Notes: a model not told the origin generated them from the letters alone. Shown: positions 12,140-26,835, counted from the stretch's first letter. The stretch: 64,000 bases of DNA from Procambarus clarkii (GCF_040958095.1 NC_091219.1:25026202-25090201); one strand, 5' to 3'. Numbers and translations: made by a program.

Positions 12140-12335
12140 CACTTGGGCTGAACGGTACAGAGCGACGGTATCTCACTTCATGCAGTTCGGCGTTCAATCC
12201 CCGACCGTCCCTAAGGGTGTTGGGCACCATTCCTTTCCCCCCGTCCCATCCCAAATCCTTAATCTGACCCCCCCCCCTCCCTTCCCAGTGCTATATAGTC
12301 GTAATATCTTGGCGCTTTCCCCTGATAATTCCCTC
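12140..12335 (+). mobile_element. SINE-B copy
   Basis: tRNA-like head with B-box-like ggcgttcaatccccgacc (about 12188-12205), then ccgtcccatcccaaatcctt and agtgctatatagtcgtaat. Other copies are at 21000-21130, 36745-36940 and 42718-42905. Confidence 0.75.
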
Positions 12336-12629
12336 CTTTTGACATTTTTGTAACTACCTCTAAATCCTTCCTGTTTTTCACCGTTACTTCCCGTTAATCC
12401 CTTCATGAAATCGCTCCCTGTTGCTCTCTGTTCATCACCCTCTGTTGTTCCCTGTTGCTTCACACAGATCTCTTCTGTTGCCGAGGCTGTAAAGGCCTCA
12501 CTAAACCTAACACAGTGAGCACTAAAATCTTACATTACAGCTCGAGTGTGGGAGATATGGTACAACTCTACCTCTGGTAATGGTCATTTGAAGTTAGGGC
12601 ACATTGTGTCAACCCTTGTGGAAGACGCC

Positions 12630-13170
12630 CTGTACACTTGACACGTCTGTGGCAGAGGTACATCAGTCTACACTCAGGCACAGAGAGAGAGACAGGCCCT
12701 GTACACTTGACACGTCTGTGGCAGAGGTACATCAGTCTACACTCAGGCACAGAGAGAGAGACAGGTCCTGTACACTTGACACGTCTGTGGCAGAGGTACA
12801 TCAGTCTACACTCAGGCACAGAGAGAGAGACAGGCCCTGTACACTTGACACGTCTGTGGCAGAGGTACATCAGTCTACACTCAGGCACAGAGAGAGAGAC
12901 AGGCCCTGTACACTTGACACGTCTGTGGCAGAGGTACATCAGTCTACACTCAGGCACAGAGAGAGAGACAGGCCCTGTACTCTTGACACACACACAGGGA
13001 CTGAGAGAGACAGGCCTTGTACTCTTGACACACACACAGGGACAGAGAGAGACAGGTCCTGTACACTTGAAACACACACAGGGACAGAGAGAGAGAGAGA
13101 GACAGGTCCTGTACTCTTGACAGACACACACAGGGACAGAGAGAGAGAGACGGGTCCTGTACTCTCCTGT
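12630..13170. repeat. 69-bp minisatellite (3 x 23 bp), 5 full plus shortened copies
   Basis: Five units of 69 bp (ccctgtacacttgacacgtc ... cagagagagagacagg) run from about 12630 to 12970. They are followed by four shorter units that lack the central gtggcagaggtacatcagtc part. The 23-codon period keeps both strands open; the long open frames here are not genes. Confidence 0.95.
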
Positions 13171-14012
13171 ACCCTGTAGGTGTTTCCACTTCCTGCTTCA
13201 CAGAGTGGAGGGGGCGGGGGGGGGGGGGTTAATTAGGAATGATGCTGATGTTTCTAGTGAAGCTGCAAGATAAGAGATGTTATCTTGCTTAGAGATAACA
13301 AAGCTTGTATGGGATAACAGCTCCCTAACTTGCAGTTTGGTTGGGAACATCAACAACAATCCGTACGAACCATTGTCCCTGTTTAAATAAATGAAAAAAA
13401 AGTGAGTTAATGAGTGCGGAGACATAAAGAGAGAGGGAGGGGGAAAGTGGGAGAGTGAGAAAAAGGGGAAAAAGAGAGGGAAAATCTCATGATGCTGGGA
13501 TGAACTGTTCTCGTAATGTTCTCCAAATGTATGGGGCCACAACCTCCCCTTCCACCCATAGAATTCCCACTTCCCTATGTTGTGCACCGCCCTCCGAGGC
13601 CTCTGTAATAGTGGGGGGGCTGGGCCCCCCTTGCTGCTTTTTCCAGTGGGGATGGACTGGCTCTATGTCCCCTCCAGTGGGGATGGGAACTTTAACTGGA
13701 CTTCAGTAACAAATAATATTTACGTATTTTAGTCCAGAGCCGAGAAATAGTATTTACCCAGAACAAGTACATGAACGGAGCCTCACGTCACTGGAACATA
13801 AAACAAAAACAGAGAGAGACATCATCACCACATACAAAATTCTCATCGCAATTGAAAGGAGAAGACAAGGACAAATATTATTGGACACAGGTGGCTAGGG
13901 AGCGAGGAGGGGGGGGTACAGGTGTAAATTACGTGGCCCAAATGAGCCACAAAGATTAATAAACAAATGGAATGCGAAGAGAAGTGACGCGCTTGAACCA
14001 GATTCCACAGAG

Positions 14013-14017
<5 letters not shown>
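13171..14017. other. Unassigned sequence
   Basis: G run at 13209-13228 and purine-rich 13425-13480. No convincing gene or named repeat is visible. Confidence 0.3.

Positions 14018-14095
<78 letters not shown>
14018..14095. repeat. (TA)n microsatellite
   Basis: Pure TA tract, 78 bp. Confidence 0.98.
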
Positions 14096-14097
<2 letters not shown>

Positions 14098-14146
14098 CCC
14101 TCCCATCTGCAAACACAACTATGGTGACTATAGACTAGAACATACA

Positions 14147-15212
14147 CAAACATACACTTTAATACACGCCCCCAAACACACTTTAATACACTCACCAAAC
14201 ACACTACAATACACTCCCCAAACACACTACAATACACGCCCCCAAACACACTACAATACACTCCCCAAACACACTTTAATACACTCACCAAACACACTAC
14301 AATACACTCCCCAAACACACTACAATACACGCCCCCAAACACACTACAATACACGCCCCCAAACACACTACAATACACGCCCCAAACACACTTTAATACA
14401 CTCACCAAACACACTACAATACACGCCCCCAAACACACTACAATACACGCCCCCAAACACACTACAATACACGCCCCAAACACACTACAATACACGCCCC
14501 AAACACACTACAATACACGCCCCAAACACACTACAATACACGCCCCAAACACACTACAATACACGCCCCAAACACACTACAATACACGCCCCAAACACAC
14601 TACAATACACGCCCCAAACACACTACAATACACGCCCCAAACACACTACAATACACGCCCCAAACACACTACAATACACGCCCCCAAACACACTACAATA
14701 CACGCCCCAAACACACTACAATACACGCCCCAAACACACTACAATACACGCCCCAAACACACTACAATACACGCCCCAAACACACTACAATACACGCCCC
14801 AAACACACTACAATACACGCCCCAAACACACTACAATACACTCCCCAAACACACTACAATACACGCCCCAAACACACTACAATACACGCCCCAAACACAC
14901 TACAATACACTCCCCAAACACACTACAATACACTCCCCAAACACACTACAATACACTCCCCAAACACACTACAATACACTCCCCAAACACACTACAATAC
15001 ACTCCCCAAACACACTACAATACACTCCCCAAACACACTACAATACACTCCCCAAACACACTACAATACACTCCCCAAACACACTACAATACACTCCCCA
15101 AACACACTACAATACACTCCCCAAACACACTACAATACACGCCCCAAACACACTACAATACACGGCCCAAACACACTACAATACACGCCCCAAACACACT
15201 ACAATACACGGC
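14147..15212. repeat. 23/24-bp minisatellite, about 46 copies
   Basis: The unit is gccccaaacacactacaata plus cac, with one-base C-run variants (24 bp) and two main subtypes, cacgcccc and cactcccc. The latter are clustered (about 14920-15130), and cactttaatacactcacc variants lie at the left end. Blocks of like variants indicate local amplification. Confidence 0.96.
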
Positions 15213-15235
15213 CAAGACATAATCCCAGAGACAGA

Positions 15236-15500
15236 GATGGGGAGTGAGAGAGGGAGAGGGGAAGAGAGAGAGAGGGGTGAGGGGGATAGGGAAGGAGAGA
15301 GGGAGAGGGGAAGAGAGAGAGAGGGGTGAGGGGATAGGAAGTGAGAGAGGGAGAGGGGAAGAGAGAGAGAGGGGTGAGGGGGATAGGGAAGGAGAGAGGG
15401 AGAGGGGAAGAGAGAGAGAGGGGTGAGGGGGATAGGGAGTGAGAGAGGGAGAGGGGAAGAGAGAGAGAGGGGTGAGGGGGATAGGGAAGGAGAGAGGGAG
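15236..15500. repeat. 49-bp purine minisatellite, about 5 copies
   Basis: The unit starts ggagtgagagagggagaggg and ends gaggggtgagggggatag. The tract is nearly all purine on the plus strand. Purine-rich flanks continue to 15660. Confidence 0.9.
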
Positions 15501-15717
15501 GAAAGAGGGAGGATGTTGGGAAAGAAGTAAGGATAGAACAGATAAACAAAGGTTAAGAGGAGGAAGAAAAGTGGGAGAGAGGGAGGAGGGAAGAGGAGAG
15601 GCGGAGATAGAGTAAGAGAGAAGGAGAGGGGGGTGAGAGGGAGAGTGGAGAGGGAAAGCTCACAGAGAAAGAGCACTCTCTCTCTCGAGAGAGAGAGCTT
15701 TCTCGCCTTACTACCAA

Positions 15718-15739
15718 TAATAATAATAATAATAATAAT
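15718..15739. repeat. (AAT)n trinucleotide repeat
   Basis: Seven AAT units. Confidence 0.9.
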
Positions 15740-15771
15740 CCACAGAGAGAAATCCCACTATCCCTTTGAGC

Positions 15772-15859
15772 ATGTCGTGGCTGCTTGGCTGAGGCGTGTG
15801 CGTCTGAGAGCACTCAGCGCACAGGTTCGAACCCTCATCACGGCTCCTTGGATTTTTTC

Positions 15860-15893
<34 letters not shown>

Positions 15894-15905
15894 GCAATAA
15901 TGATA
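15772..15905 (+). mobile_element. SINE-D head with (AAT)n tail
   Basis: A tRNA-like head with ggctgaggcgtgtgcgtc (A-box-like) and caggttcgaaccctc (B box), then atcacggctccttgg and an AAT tail at 15861-15905, a typical SINE end. Confidence 0.65.
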
Positions 15906-16065
15906 ATAAATTACTTTAAAACTTATTAATGCAATTATCAATATTAATATAATTATCATTTTGTATCTTTAAGAGTCGCTATATAGTAATGATATACACA
16001 CCAGGCTGTGTATATCCCTGTTTCTCGGAGTATTTACACTCTGGATCAAGTATACTTCAGTATAC

Positions 16066-16113
16066 CGAGTATACTTCAGTCCTGAACAATTGTTCAGGAC
16101 TAAAGTATACTTA
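16066..16113. repeat. 48-bp near-perfect palindrome
   Basis: The central 24 bases (16078-16101) are an exact palindrome centred on AATT (cctgaacaattgttcagg). Flanking agtatactt arms extend the symmetry with one mismatch. No function assigned. Confidence 0.8.
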
Positions 16114-16660
16114 GTGATTGGTTAGTGTTGATAGTCTTATTAATATCCTCCCCGCTATTGTCAGGTCTTATAGGCCTAACACCACAAACTGTTAGGCCTA
16201 GTTCACAAATAATAAACATAACACAAGCACAAACTACAAACATCAGACAAAAGCAAATACATTAAACTGAAAACTCATAAAAAAACACTAGTTTCATCGT
16301 GTTAAATTGAATTAACAAAAAAAAAACAGCAAATCTATAGACAAAAAAACTATTTAAACCAAAAATCATCCAAACCCCCCAAAAAAAATACAAAAAAAAG
16401 AATGCTTGGAGCTTGAAAATTGTGGTCAACTTTAAATAGCCAGCGTGACCTATCTCCTGATCTTTTTTTTTGTTAAAGGGTAAATTGCTTTTATGAAGTG
16501 TGTGAGTGTGTGTTATGTGGGACGTCTGAGCCTCCTTGATGTATTCTCCAGGCGTTATTACCAGAGAATCTCCTCCTCCAGCCACTGGAGAAACTTTGCA
16601 AGTGTGATGGGCACCTTTGGTGCCTGTAGGTTAGTCGGAGGTCATATATATAAGTGGCGT
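16114..16660. other. Unassigned A/T-rich sequence
   Basis: Several A runs between 16280 and 16410. No gene recognised. Confidence 0.3.
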
Positions 16661-16667
16661 TAAGTCA

Positions 16668-16790
16668 GGTGGTGGTGGTGGTGGCAGTGGTGTTAGCTCA
16701 GGTGGTGGTGGTAGTGGTGTTATCTTAGATGGTGGTAGTGGTGTTATCTTAGATGGTGGTAGTGGGGGGGTGGTGGTGTTGGTGGTGTCA
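16668..16790. repeat. (GGT)n-rich block
   Basis: Imperfect GGT/GTG repeats, including a tandem ttatcttagatggtggtagt pair at about 16720-16760. Confidence 0.85.
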
Positions 16791-17029
16791 GGGGAATTAA
16801 AAATTACCAAAAATGATGGAGCCTTAGTGTTTCTGTGTTGTTTCTCGCCGCGTCTGATTGTGAGAGTGACAAGGACAGTGTGTGTGAGAGAGGAAGGGAC
16901 AGTAAGAGGTGAGGGAGGGTGAGAGAAGGTGAGGGAGTGAGAGAGAGACAGGGTGAAGGAGAAAGCAGACCTGTCATATCTCTCCCAGATCGTCAGTATA
17001 TCACGTCTCCATCTAACACCACGCTTTCT

Positions 17030-17033
<4 letters not shown>

Positions 17034-17119
<86 letters not shown>

Positions 17120-17205
17120 AGGAGCTGTGAAGATGGGTGAACAAACACCAAGACGCTTCAAGAGCCCAGGAGAGTGCTGGTGATCCTCCTTGTTGATACA
17201 GCTGA

Positions 17206-17282
<77 letters not shown>
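17034..17282. repeat. (TG)n and (TC)n microsatellites
   Basis: TG tract at 17034-17118 and TC tract at 17204-17282, separated by 85 bp of unassigned sequence. Confidence 0.97.
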
Positions 17283-17285
<3 letters not shown>

Positions 17286-17893
17286 ACATCATTGTTCTAC
17301 CATGTAAAACAGCAAGCTAAGAAGACCTGTTATCCCACATGAACATATTATTTGGATTAGTTGGGAATAATCAAAATATATTACTATGTATAACTATCAA
17401 GTAGGAACAAGTCAGTTCCTGCTTGTTCCTACTGCTACAATTATCAGGTCTGTTCTTGAGTCTTGTTCATGCCTTACTAGCATGGGGCTCTTCACGGCTA
17501 AGCGCCTTGTGTTATGGGGATGGGGGTTGTTAATTTATAGTCGTCCACAAAGTTGGGCCAGGTGGAGAACTTTGAGAACATTGGCCTTATATACATCACA
17601 GTGTAAGTCCAACAATGTCTCGCAGGTGTTGAAGTCCCAGATGCATCGATCAGTCTAACCAGAGTTGGGTTGGACTGAACCTTCGTGTGATTTTTTTGGG
17701 ATAATCATTGTCCAAAATTCTAATGAATGACGTGGAATTGACATAGCACGAGGTGCATTCTCAGGATGTAAGTGAATTTGTTGTTTCATAACAAAAACAA
17801 AAGTTTTGCAACCACAGCTGTTGAGACGAGATGAGACGTGATGTAGGGCTGCAAGTCCCCATAGACTGTCTTGCTTGCCAGATTAAGCACCTG
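17283..17893. other. Unassigned sequence
   Basis: No gene, SINE or tandem repeat recognised. Confidence 0.3.
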
Positions 17894-18152
17894 GGGCCAG
17901 ATTCACGAAGCAGTTACGCAAGCACTTACGAACCTGTCCATCTTTTCTTAATCTTTGGCGGCTCTGTTTACAATTAATAAACAGTTAATGAGCTCCGAAG
18001 CACCAGAAGGCTGTTTATAACAATAACAGCAGTTGATTGGGAAGTTTTCATGCTTGTAAACTGTTTAATAAATGTAACCAAAGCCGTCAAAGATTGAGGA
18101 AAAGATGTACACATTCGTAAGTACTTGCGTAACTGCTTCGCGAACCTGGCCC
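17894..18152. mobile_element. MITE with long terminal inverted repeats (259 bp)
   Basis: The left end gggccagattcacgaagcag is matched in reverse complement by the right end ctgcttcgcgaacctggccc. The inverted match continues inward over most of the element (gtaagtacttgcgtaa, gtttaataaatgtaacc) around a centre near 18020. There is no coding capacity. The superfamily is not assigned; flanking duplications are not clear. Confidence 0.85.
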
Positions 18153-18266
18153 TTGGTTCTTCATAGTCACTAAAAAAAGAGTCAGAGTTTATTCCCATTA
18201 AGTCATCTTCAACCCTGAACGCTAGGGGGTTTTCCCTCTCGCGTAGCCTGAGGTACGCAAGAACGC

Positions 18267-18410
<144 letters not shown>

Positions 18411-18537
18411 CGGAAAGAACGCGTCCTTGAGCAAGTGGAGTTGCAACCCATCTCCTTAATCCCACAAACACCAACTTGGACAAACCTCTCCGAACCCCAG
18501 ACTTTAATTGAATCCAATCCTCTGCACCGCGGCGTCC

Positions 18538-18798
18538 TCTTGAGGATATCTTGAGATGATTTCGGGGCTTAGCGTCCCCGCGGCCCGGTCCCCGACCAGG
18601 CCTCCCTTTTTGTTACACACCCCAAGGAAGCAGCCCGTAGCAGCTGGCTAACTCCCAGGTACCTATTTACTGCTAGGTAACATGGGCATCAGGGTGAAAG
18701 AAACATTTTTGCCCATTTGTCTCCGCCTCCACCGGGGATCGAACCCGGAACCTCAGGACTAGGAATCCGAAGATCAGTCCACCCAGCTGTCAGGCGTT
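18538..18798 (-). mobile_element. SINE-A copy, nearly full length
   Basis: Same structure and head variant as 2439-2705: tail at 18545-18575 (gatgatttcggggcttagcg) and B-box-like gggatcgaacccgg at about 18737. Confidence 0.85.
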
Positions 18799-18847
18799 CT
18801 ATCTTATTTTCCTCCCGAAAATACACCCTTGAATGAACAAATCCACA

Positions 18848-18912
18848 AGGGCCGTGACGAGGATTCGAACCTGCGACCGGGAGCATCCCAGACACTGCCT
18901 TAATCTGTTGTT
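18848..18912 (-). mobile_element. SINE-D head fragment
   Basis: gggccgtgacgaggattcga is the reverse complement of the SINE-D B-box region at 9250-9280. Confidence 0.6.
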
Positions 18913-18980
18913 GTTTCAGATTTAGCTACTCAGGACGAAGTGTCCATGTAGCACAGGCTATGGTGAGCCCGTAATTGAGT
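18905..18980 (+). repeat. Dispersed repeat (family E) fragment
   Basis: gttgtttcagatttagctac and gcacaggctatggtgagccc recur at 26832-26965 (two partial copies) and in reverse at 23345-23410. Probably SINE-derived; class not determined. Confidence 0.5.
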
Positions 18981-19397
18981 TTGGTTATACATGATAACAT
19001 TTTTCCTGTGATATTTGGGTCTAAGTTTAAAATGGAGGAGGGGATTTCTCCTTTTTCCCTGCTTATTGCCTTAATCGACAGAGCTACGACAGGGTTAAAA
19101 GAGTTGAAACCCAAGTTCACCCTTGGATACGCAAATCAACGAAACACTTAGTAAAACATTAGAATTCTCTTGGCAGCGTTTCTGATAGTTTAATCATTTC
19201 CGTGTTAAGGTGAGGAGGGCGGATGTAATGACAGAATAATTAGGCTTCTAGGTTGGCGCTCGTAAGTGCCTCGACGGTGAAGGTGTATGTGTACTGGGTC
19301 GTAAGTGCCCCGACGGTTCTGTTCCTGGGTGAACAGAGGCATCAGGTGACAGGAAACGTTTGCAGGCTGTCTCACCTAGAGAGGCTTCGGGTAAGAC

Positions 19398-19499
<102 letters not shown>

Positions 19500-19784
19500 A
19501 CATGGGAAGATAGAGGCGCTTAAAACTAGCACTAAAACACTTAATACTCAAGAGGAGCTACAGTCAACTATCCACAGTACTGCTTCAGCTGCGCCCACTG
19601 CCTCAGCTGCCAGGTCTCGTGAATGGGTTAATATACGCAGCTTTGCAACAGCTTGGCAGGTCTCTCTCACTCCCCTCCTCCCTGTCTCCGAGATGAAGAC
19701 CAAGATATTGATGCTGGAGCCCCCGGTATTCTGAGAGTGGCTGTCAGACCAACTGGGAGATGAGGTGTACATAGGTGATCTACC

Positions 19785-19907
19785 CCAGTCCTCCCTACTC
19801 CCAGTCCTTCCTACCCCAGTCCTCCCTACTCCCAGTCCTTCCTACCCCAGTCCTCCCTACTCCCAGTCCTTCCTACCCCAGTCCTCCCTACTCCCAGTCC
19901 TCCCTCA
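19785..19907. repeat. 31-bp minisatellite, about 4 copies
   Basis: Unit cctccctactcccagtcctt plus cctaccccagt. The following 150 bp stay pyrimidine-rich. Confidence 0.92.
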
Positions 19908-20578
19908 GCCTCCAAACACCTTTCCTACCTATCCCCAACTACCTAAAGACCCCCTCCCCCTTAACTCGACCCCCTATAACTCCCTCCACTAACCTCAGAC
20001 CACATCACGCCGCTGCCAACAAAACCCTATCCCCCTCTTCCTCACCCCCTCCAACCCTTTCCCCCCCCCCCTCACGCCTCCCCTCCATCCATTCCCCCCT
20101 CCTCGCCCCCTACCATCTACTCCAATCTAACAATGCTCTTGTTAAACACAATAGAAATTATGAATGGAATTTGAATGAACAATGAGAGAGTAGAAATGGA
20201 GAAAAGTGGGAGTGGAAATGTGAATTAAAATACAGCCAATAAGAGCACGGGAATAAGAATGGAAATGGGAGGGGAGACTAAGAATATAAACACACACTAT
20301 ATGTTAAATATGTAATAACAAAATAAATAATTAAAATGTATAAAGAGTAAAAAATAATGAAGAAAATACTCAAGAAAATGCACGAATGGCTGCATTTCTA
20401 TACACGAAAATATAAATGTTTGAACAATCCGCTATCTTCCTTAGCCTCCACACTGCTCTCCTCCTCACCATCTACCTCAGCCTCCACACTCCCAGGCCTC
20501 CCAATCACTATCCTCAAATTTTGCCTCGAAAGAATTTTCCAAACAAGACGTTCACAAAGATATCGAAGGTGTAGTAGC
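19908..20578. other. Unassigned pyrimidine-rich then A/T-rich sequence
   Basis: C/T-rich to about 20125, then A-rich. No gene recognised. Confidence 0.3.
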
Positions 20579-20592
20579 TCTCTCTCTCTCTC

Positions 20593-20689
<97 letters not shown>
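20579..20689. repeat. (TC)n microsatellite
   Basis: About 110 bp TC repeat with one CA interruption. Confidence 0.98.
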
Positions 20690-20690
<1 letters not shown>

Positions 20691-20877
20691 GTTTTAAATA
20701 TGTTGTGTAATACAGGAGGCTACGATCGCGCAGGAGGAAGCCAGAGGATTGGATTCAATTAAGTTGGGATTGAGCGGCGTGTCCACTCTGCCGCCCCGCT
20801 GGACAAGACCCAGATTAAGGAGATGGGCAGAACACGCTTCACTTGCTCTAGGAAGTGCCGCTCCGACTACCTATCCT

Positions 20878-20932
20878 GGACCCGACTCAGACCCGACTCA
20901 GACCCGACTCAGACCAGACTCACAGACTGGTG
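20878..20932. repeat. 10-bp tandem repeat
   Basis: Four to five copies of gacccgactca / gactcagacc. Confidence 0.85.
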
Positions 20933-20999
20933 CTGACAGAATTATCAGAGGAAACCACCAAGCCATTACGATTCTATATCACACTGGGAAGGGGTCTGG

Positions 21000-21135
21000 A
21001 TAAGAAGTTGGGATAGGACGGAGCGAGGAGAGGGGAGGGAAGGAATGGTGCCCAACCACTTGTGGACGGGGTCGGGGACTGAACGCCGACCTGCATGGCG
21101 CGTGACCGTCGCTCTACCGTCCAGCCCAAGTGGTT
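21000..21135 (-). mobile_element. SINE-B copy
   Basis: On the minus strand: gggctggacggtagagcgac (A-box region) and gttcagtccccgacc (B box), as in 12140-12335. Confidence 0.7.
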
Positions 21136-21284
21136 AACTTAGGATGGATAAGGGGGGTAAATTGGGTCGGATAAGGGCGTTACAAGGTTACTCGAGACGA
21201 ATAAGGGGGTAACTTCGGAACTGATTTGAAGTTAGCTTCAAATGTGACAGAGAGTGATGACCAAACGACTCACCAGGAGATGAA

Positions 21285-23334
<2,050 letters not shown>

Positions 23335-23410
23335 CCTCCAGCCACTCCTACGGGCTCACCATAGCCCGTGCTACTTTTGTTCCAGGTAGCGAATCTTAAA
23401 CAACAACAAC
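23335..23410 (-). repeat. Family E repeat fragment
   Basis: cgggctcaccatagcccgtg then ctacttttgttccaggtagc matches 26870-26900 in reverse complement. Confidence 0.55.
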
Positions 23411-23974
23411 CTCCAGCCACTCCCCACCACAACGAACACCCCCCTCCTCCCCCACCACAAATGTCCCCTCTTCCACCAAAATCATCTGTTGCAACCTGCT
23501 CTCGCACAAGACAACACATATATGACTTATTGCTTATAGTCACTATTTCGCTTATAAATAAGTACATATGTGACATTTCCCAAGCCGAATAATTTTTCAA
23601 GGCACTGACTTTTTCTCTCAGTTTTATTAAACAATAGAGATTTTATAAAAAAATTTGACAATATCCTGAGTTACTTTACAATTTATTTAAATATTTTAGT
23701 TTTATTTTATTATTTTTATAAAACTGTAATATCAATATAGGTATAAGTTCAGTACTAATTGTACTAAACATACTAAGAAGGTTAGGTTAGGTTGTGGTTT
23801 TCTATTCAGCTTTTCAAGGTAAACTCAAATATTCACAACAAATTAGTATGTCACATACGCACTTATTCATAATCAAGATATTGACTATACGCAAGTGCGA
23901 GAACGGGTTGCAATATTACCACTACCATACCACCACCATAACTACTACCATCAACAGTACCATGTCCCTGTCCA
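23411..23974. other. Unassigned A/T-rich sequence
   Basis: A few accaccata trinucleotide steps at 23920-23960. No gene recognised. Confidence 0.3.
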
Positions 23975-24014
23975 GATCACCACTGTCACCACACTAGTGG
24001 TGACAGTGGTGATC
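23975..24014. repeat. Perfect 18-bp inverted repeat with 4-base loop
   Basis: gatcaccactgtcaccac, then acta, then the exact reverse complement. A further copy of the gatcaccactgtcac arm follows at 24011-24025. Confidence 0.9.
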
Positions 24015-24539
24015 ACCACTGTCACACACCCAGCATCACTACCACCATTCCTCCCCGCTCCTCCAGCATCCTGATGCTCATCTCCCCCCCACCCTTACAC
24101 CCCCCACCCACCACACGCCTACTCCACCACTTCTCCTGCATTTTACATGTCATAAAGGCACCAGGCAATCAGCTGGTCCACCTCATCTCTCCCGGCAGTC
24201 ATAAACGAGTGAAAAATGCTCCTGCCGGTGTGCGTTTGGAAGTAACAAGGTCATTAAACTGAGGTGGGAGCGTTCGTCTTTGGCCCCGCGCGAAGAAATG
24301 CTTCAGTAATCCGCATTTGAGGACTGTCTTACGAGAACGTAAACAATGGAGTGTTGATGATTGAGTCTACGCGGAGGGAGAGCTGTATAGGTAAGCTCGA
24401 ACCGTTTGTTAAACTCGAGTGGTAGATATCCCCCAGGAACATGAACATCTAAAGAAGTAGATAAGCTCAACCAGTAGACAAGCTCGAGCAGTAGATAAGT
24501 TGAGATAGTAGAGAACCCGAGGATGTTCGGAAGCAATAA

Positions 24540-24760
24540 CTACACGGAACCAAAAGGTACACTGAAGCAGTAGACACATTGTGGAAGGAGGTATGCTGGA
24601 GCAGTAGGTACAATGAAGCAGTATGTTTACTTAAGCAGTAGGTACAATGAAGCAGTATGTTTACTTAAGCAGTAGGTACAATGTACCTATAGGTACAGTG
24701 TACAATAGGTACACTTATCAATAGGTACACTTATCAATAGGTATACTTGATAAGAGACAA
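24540..24760. repeat. 34-bp and shorter tandem repeats
   Basis: Two and a half copies of gaagcagtatgtttacttaa + gcagtaggtacaat (about 24590-24690), then three to four copies of caataggtacacttat (24700-24750). Confidence 0.85.
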
Positions 24761-24980
24761 GACACAATGATTATAACAAGTATGCTAACAGATGAAGAGA
24801 AGATATAATGTGCCCAACATATCTGTTGCAATTGCAACATTTGTATGAAAAATCCACAACATCTAAGTCGTAATTAATAGCAAACACAGGCCAAAAAAAT
24901 ATATGTATCATCGTAGAGAATAAGGCCACTAGGATACTGGGATACATATCTAGACTCTAGATCTCTAGAAACATATTTTA

Positions 24981-24997
24981 CTATTATATTATATATA

Positions 24998-25080
<83 letters not shown>
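24981..25080. repeat. (TA)n microsatellite
   Basis: About 100 bp TA tract with minor TTA irregularities on the left. Confidence 0.97.
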
Positions 25081-25081
<1 letters not shown>

Positions 25082-25501
25082 CAGGGCAGCTGTAGGACCT
25101 GGCACCGGGGGATACATCAGCTTGTGGTCGCTTCCCTCAGGGAACACGAAGCCTCTCAGCCCCTAACTTCTCCCTCGTCAACAAACCACACTACAATTCC
25201 TCCAGACTTCGCATGAGATGTAATCCAATTCCCATTGTTATTCACCCTTCCCCCCTCCCCCTTTCCAACGCCAGAGGGATGGGGAAGAGGGAGAACTCGA
25301 AGGGAGGGGGAGAAAGAGGTGAGGGGAGAGAAAGAGAGAGAGGGTGGGGGGGGGGTGATTTTAGGACGAGAGGTAGAGGAAAAGAGAGGGAGGGATTTAG
25401 CTAGTCCCTGGCATTGTATTAACAGTGATCCCTGGCGGTGAATATACCATGGTCGGTAATCCTGTGTCCGGACCACAGGATCACATGTGGGGCAGGGAGC
25501 C

Positions 25502-25749
<248 letters not shown>

Positions 25750-26420
25750 ACTCACCTAGTTGTACTCACCTAGTTGTGTTTGCGGGGGTTGAGCTCTGGC
25801 TCTTTGGTCCCGCCTCTCAACCGTCAATCAACAGGTGTACAGATTCCTGAGCCTATCGGGCTCTGTCATATCTACACTTGAAACTGTGTATGGAGTGAGC
25901 TTCCACCACATCACCCCCTAATGCATTCCATTTGTCAACCACTCTGACACTAAAAAAGTTCTTTCTAATATCTCTGTGGCTCATTTGGGCACTCAGTTTC
26001 CACCTGTGTCCCCTTGTGCGTGTTCCCCTTGTGTTAAATAGACTGTCTTTATCTACCCTATCAATCCCCTTCAGAATCTTGAATGTGGTGATCATGTCCC
26101 CCCTAACTCTTCTGTCTTCCAGCGAGGTGAGGTTTAATTCCCGTAGTCTCTCCTCGTAGCTCATACCTCTCAGCTCGGGTACTAGTCTGGTGGCAAACCT
26201 TTGAACCTTTTCCAGTTTAGTCTTATCCTTGACTAGATATGGACTCCATGCTGGGGCTGCATACTCCAGGATTGGCCTGACATATGTGGTATACAAAGTT
26301 CTGAATGATTCTTTACACAAGTTTCTGAATGCCGTTCGTATGTTGGCCAGCCTGGCATATGCCGCTGATGTTATCCGCTTGATATGTGCTGCAGGAGACA
26401 GGTCTGGCGTGATATCAATA
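25750..26420 (-). pseudogene. CR1-like LINE 3' end: RT C-terminal region plus 3' UTR
   Basis: Minus strand, open from about 26413 to a stop at 25853. The peptide carries the conserved C-terminal segment of CR1/L2-type LINE reverse transcriptases: YVRPILEYAAPAWSP, then KLEKVQRFATRLVPEL, then YEERLRELNLTSLEDRR. It lies downstream of the catalytic palm motifs, which are absent (5' truncation). The 3' UTR (25750-25852) ends in a doubled actcacctagttgta motif, seen as short terminal repeats in other copies here. The frame is intact, so the insertion is relatively young. Both sides abut (TG)n tracts. The clade assignment (CR1/L2/Rex-like) is inferred from the C-terminal signature only. Confidence 0.85.
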
Positions 26421-26426
26421 TTGTAT

Positions 26427-26427
<1 letters not shown>

Positions 26428-26518
<91 letters not shown>
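26428..26518. repeat. (TG)n microsatellite
   Basis: 91 bp TG tract at the 5' truncation side of the LINE. Confidence 0.98.
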
Positions 26519-26521
<3 letters not shown>

Positions 26522-26689
26522 GGCCTCATCTCCATGTGCCTGCAGGGACGGGCAATATAAGCTCCTGGCCCCCGCCTTCTAAGCTAGTTAATGATTTTTT
26601 CTTTTATACAAGTGGGAACACACGATTGGTGTTTTTGTCCATGGATTTTTGCCCGCGCGGGCCCTAAGCTTCTGGCTGGCCCACTTATG

Positions 26690-26835
26690 TGTTATTCCTT
26701 TCTCTTTCCTGTCCTTAGGCGGCTGACTCCTGTTGGTAGGCTGAGAACTTTCCCTTCCCATAGCTCAGCCTCATCCTCTAGTACCGTTCCTTCCTTCCTT
26801 CCCCCGTCCCATCCCCAAATCCATATCCTGACGTT
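26690..26835 (+). repeat. Dispersed repeat shared with 37.4 kb, joined to a SINE-B tail piece
   Basis: gactcctgttggtaggctga and cccttcccatagctca match gactcctgttagcaggctca at 37449-37490 and its duplicate at 38.68 kb. The end cccatccccaaatccatatcc resembles the SINE-B tail. Confidence 0.5.

Noticed and set aside
12568-13201. Several open frames over 150 codons on both strands
   Set aside because: They are products of the 69-bp repeat, open on both strands because the unit is 23 codons.
14094-15212. Val/Cys-rich open frame on the minus strand
   Set aside because: Translation of the 23/24-bp minisatellite; C-run length changes alter the frame.
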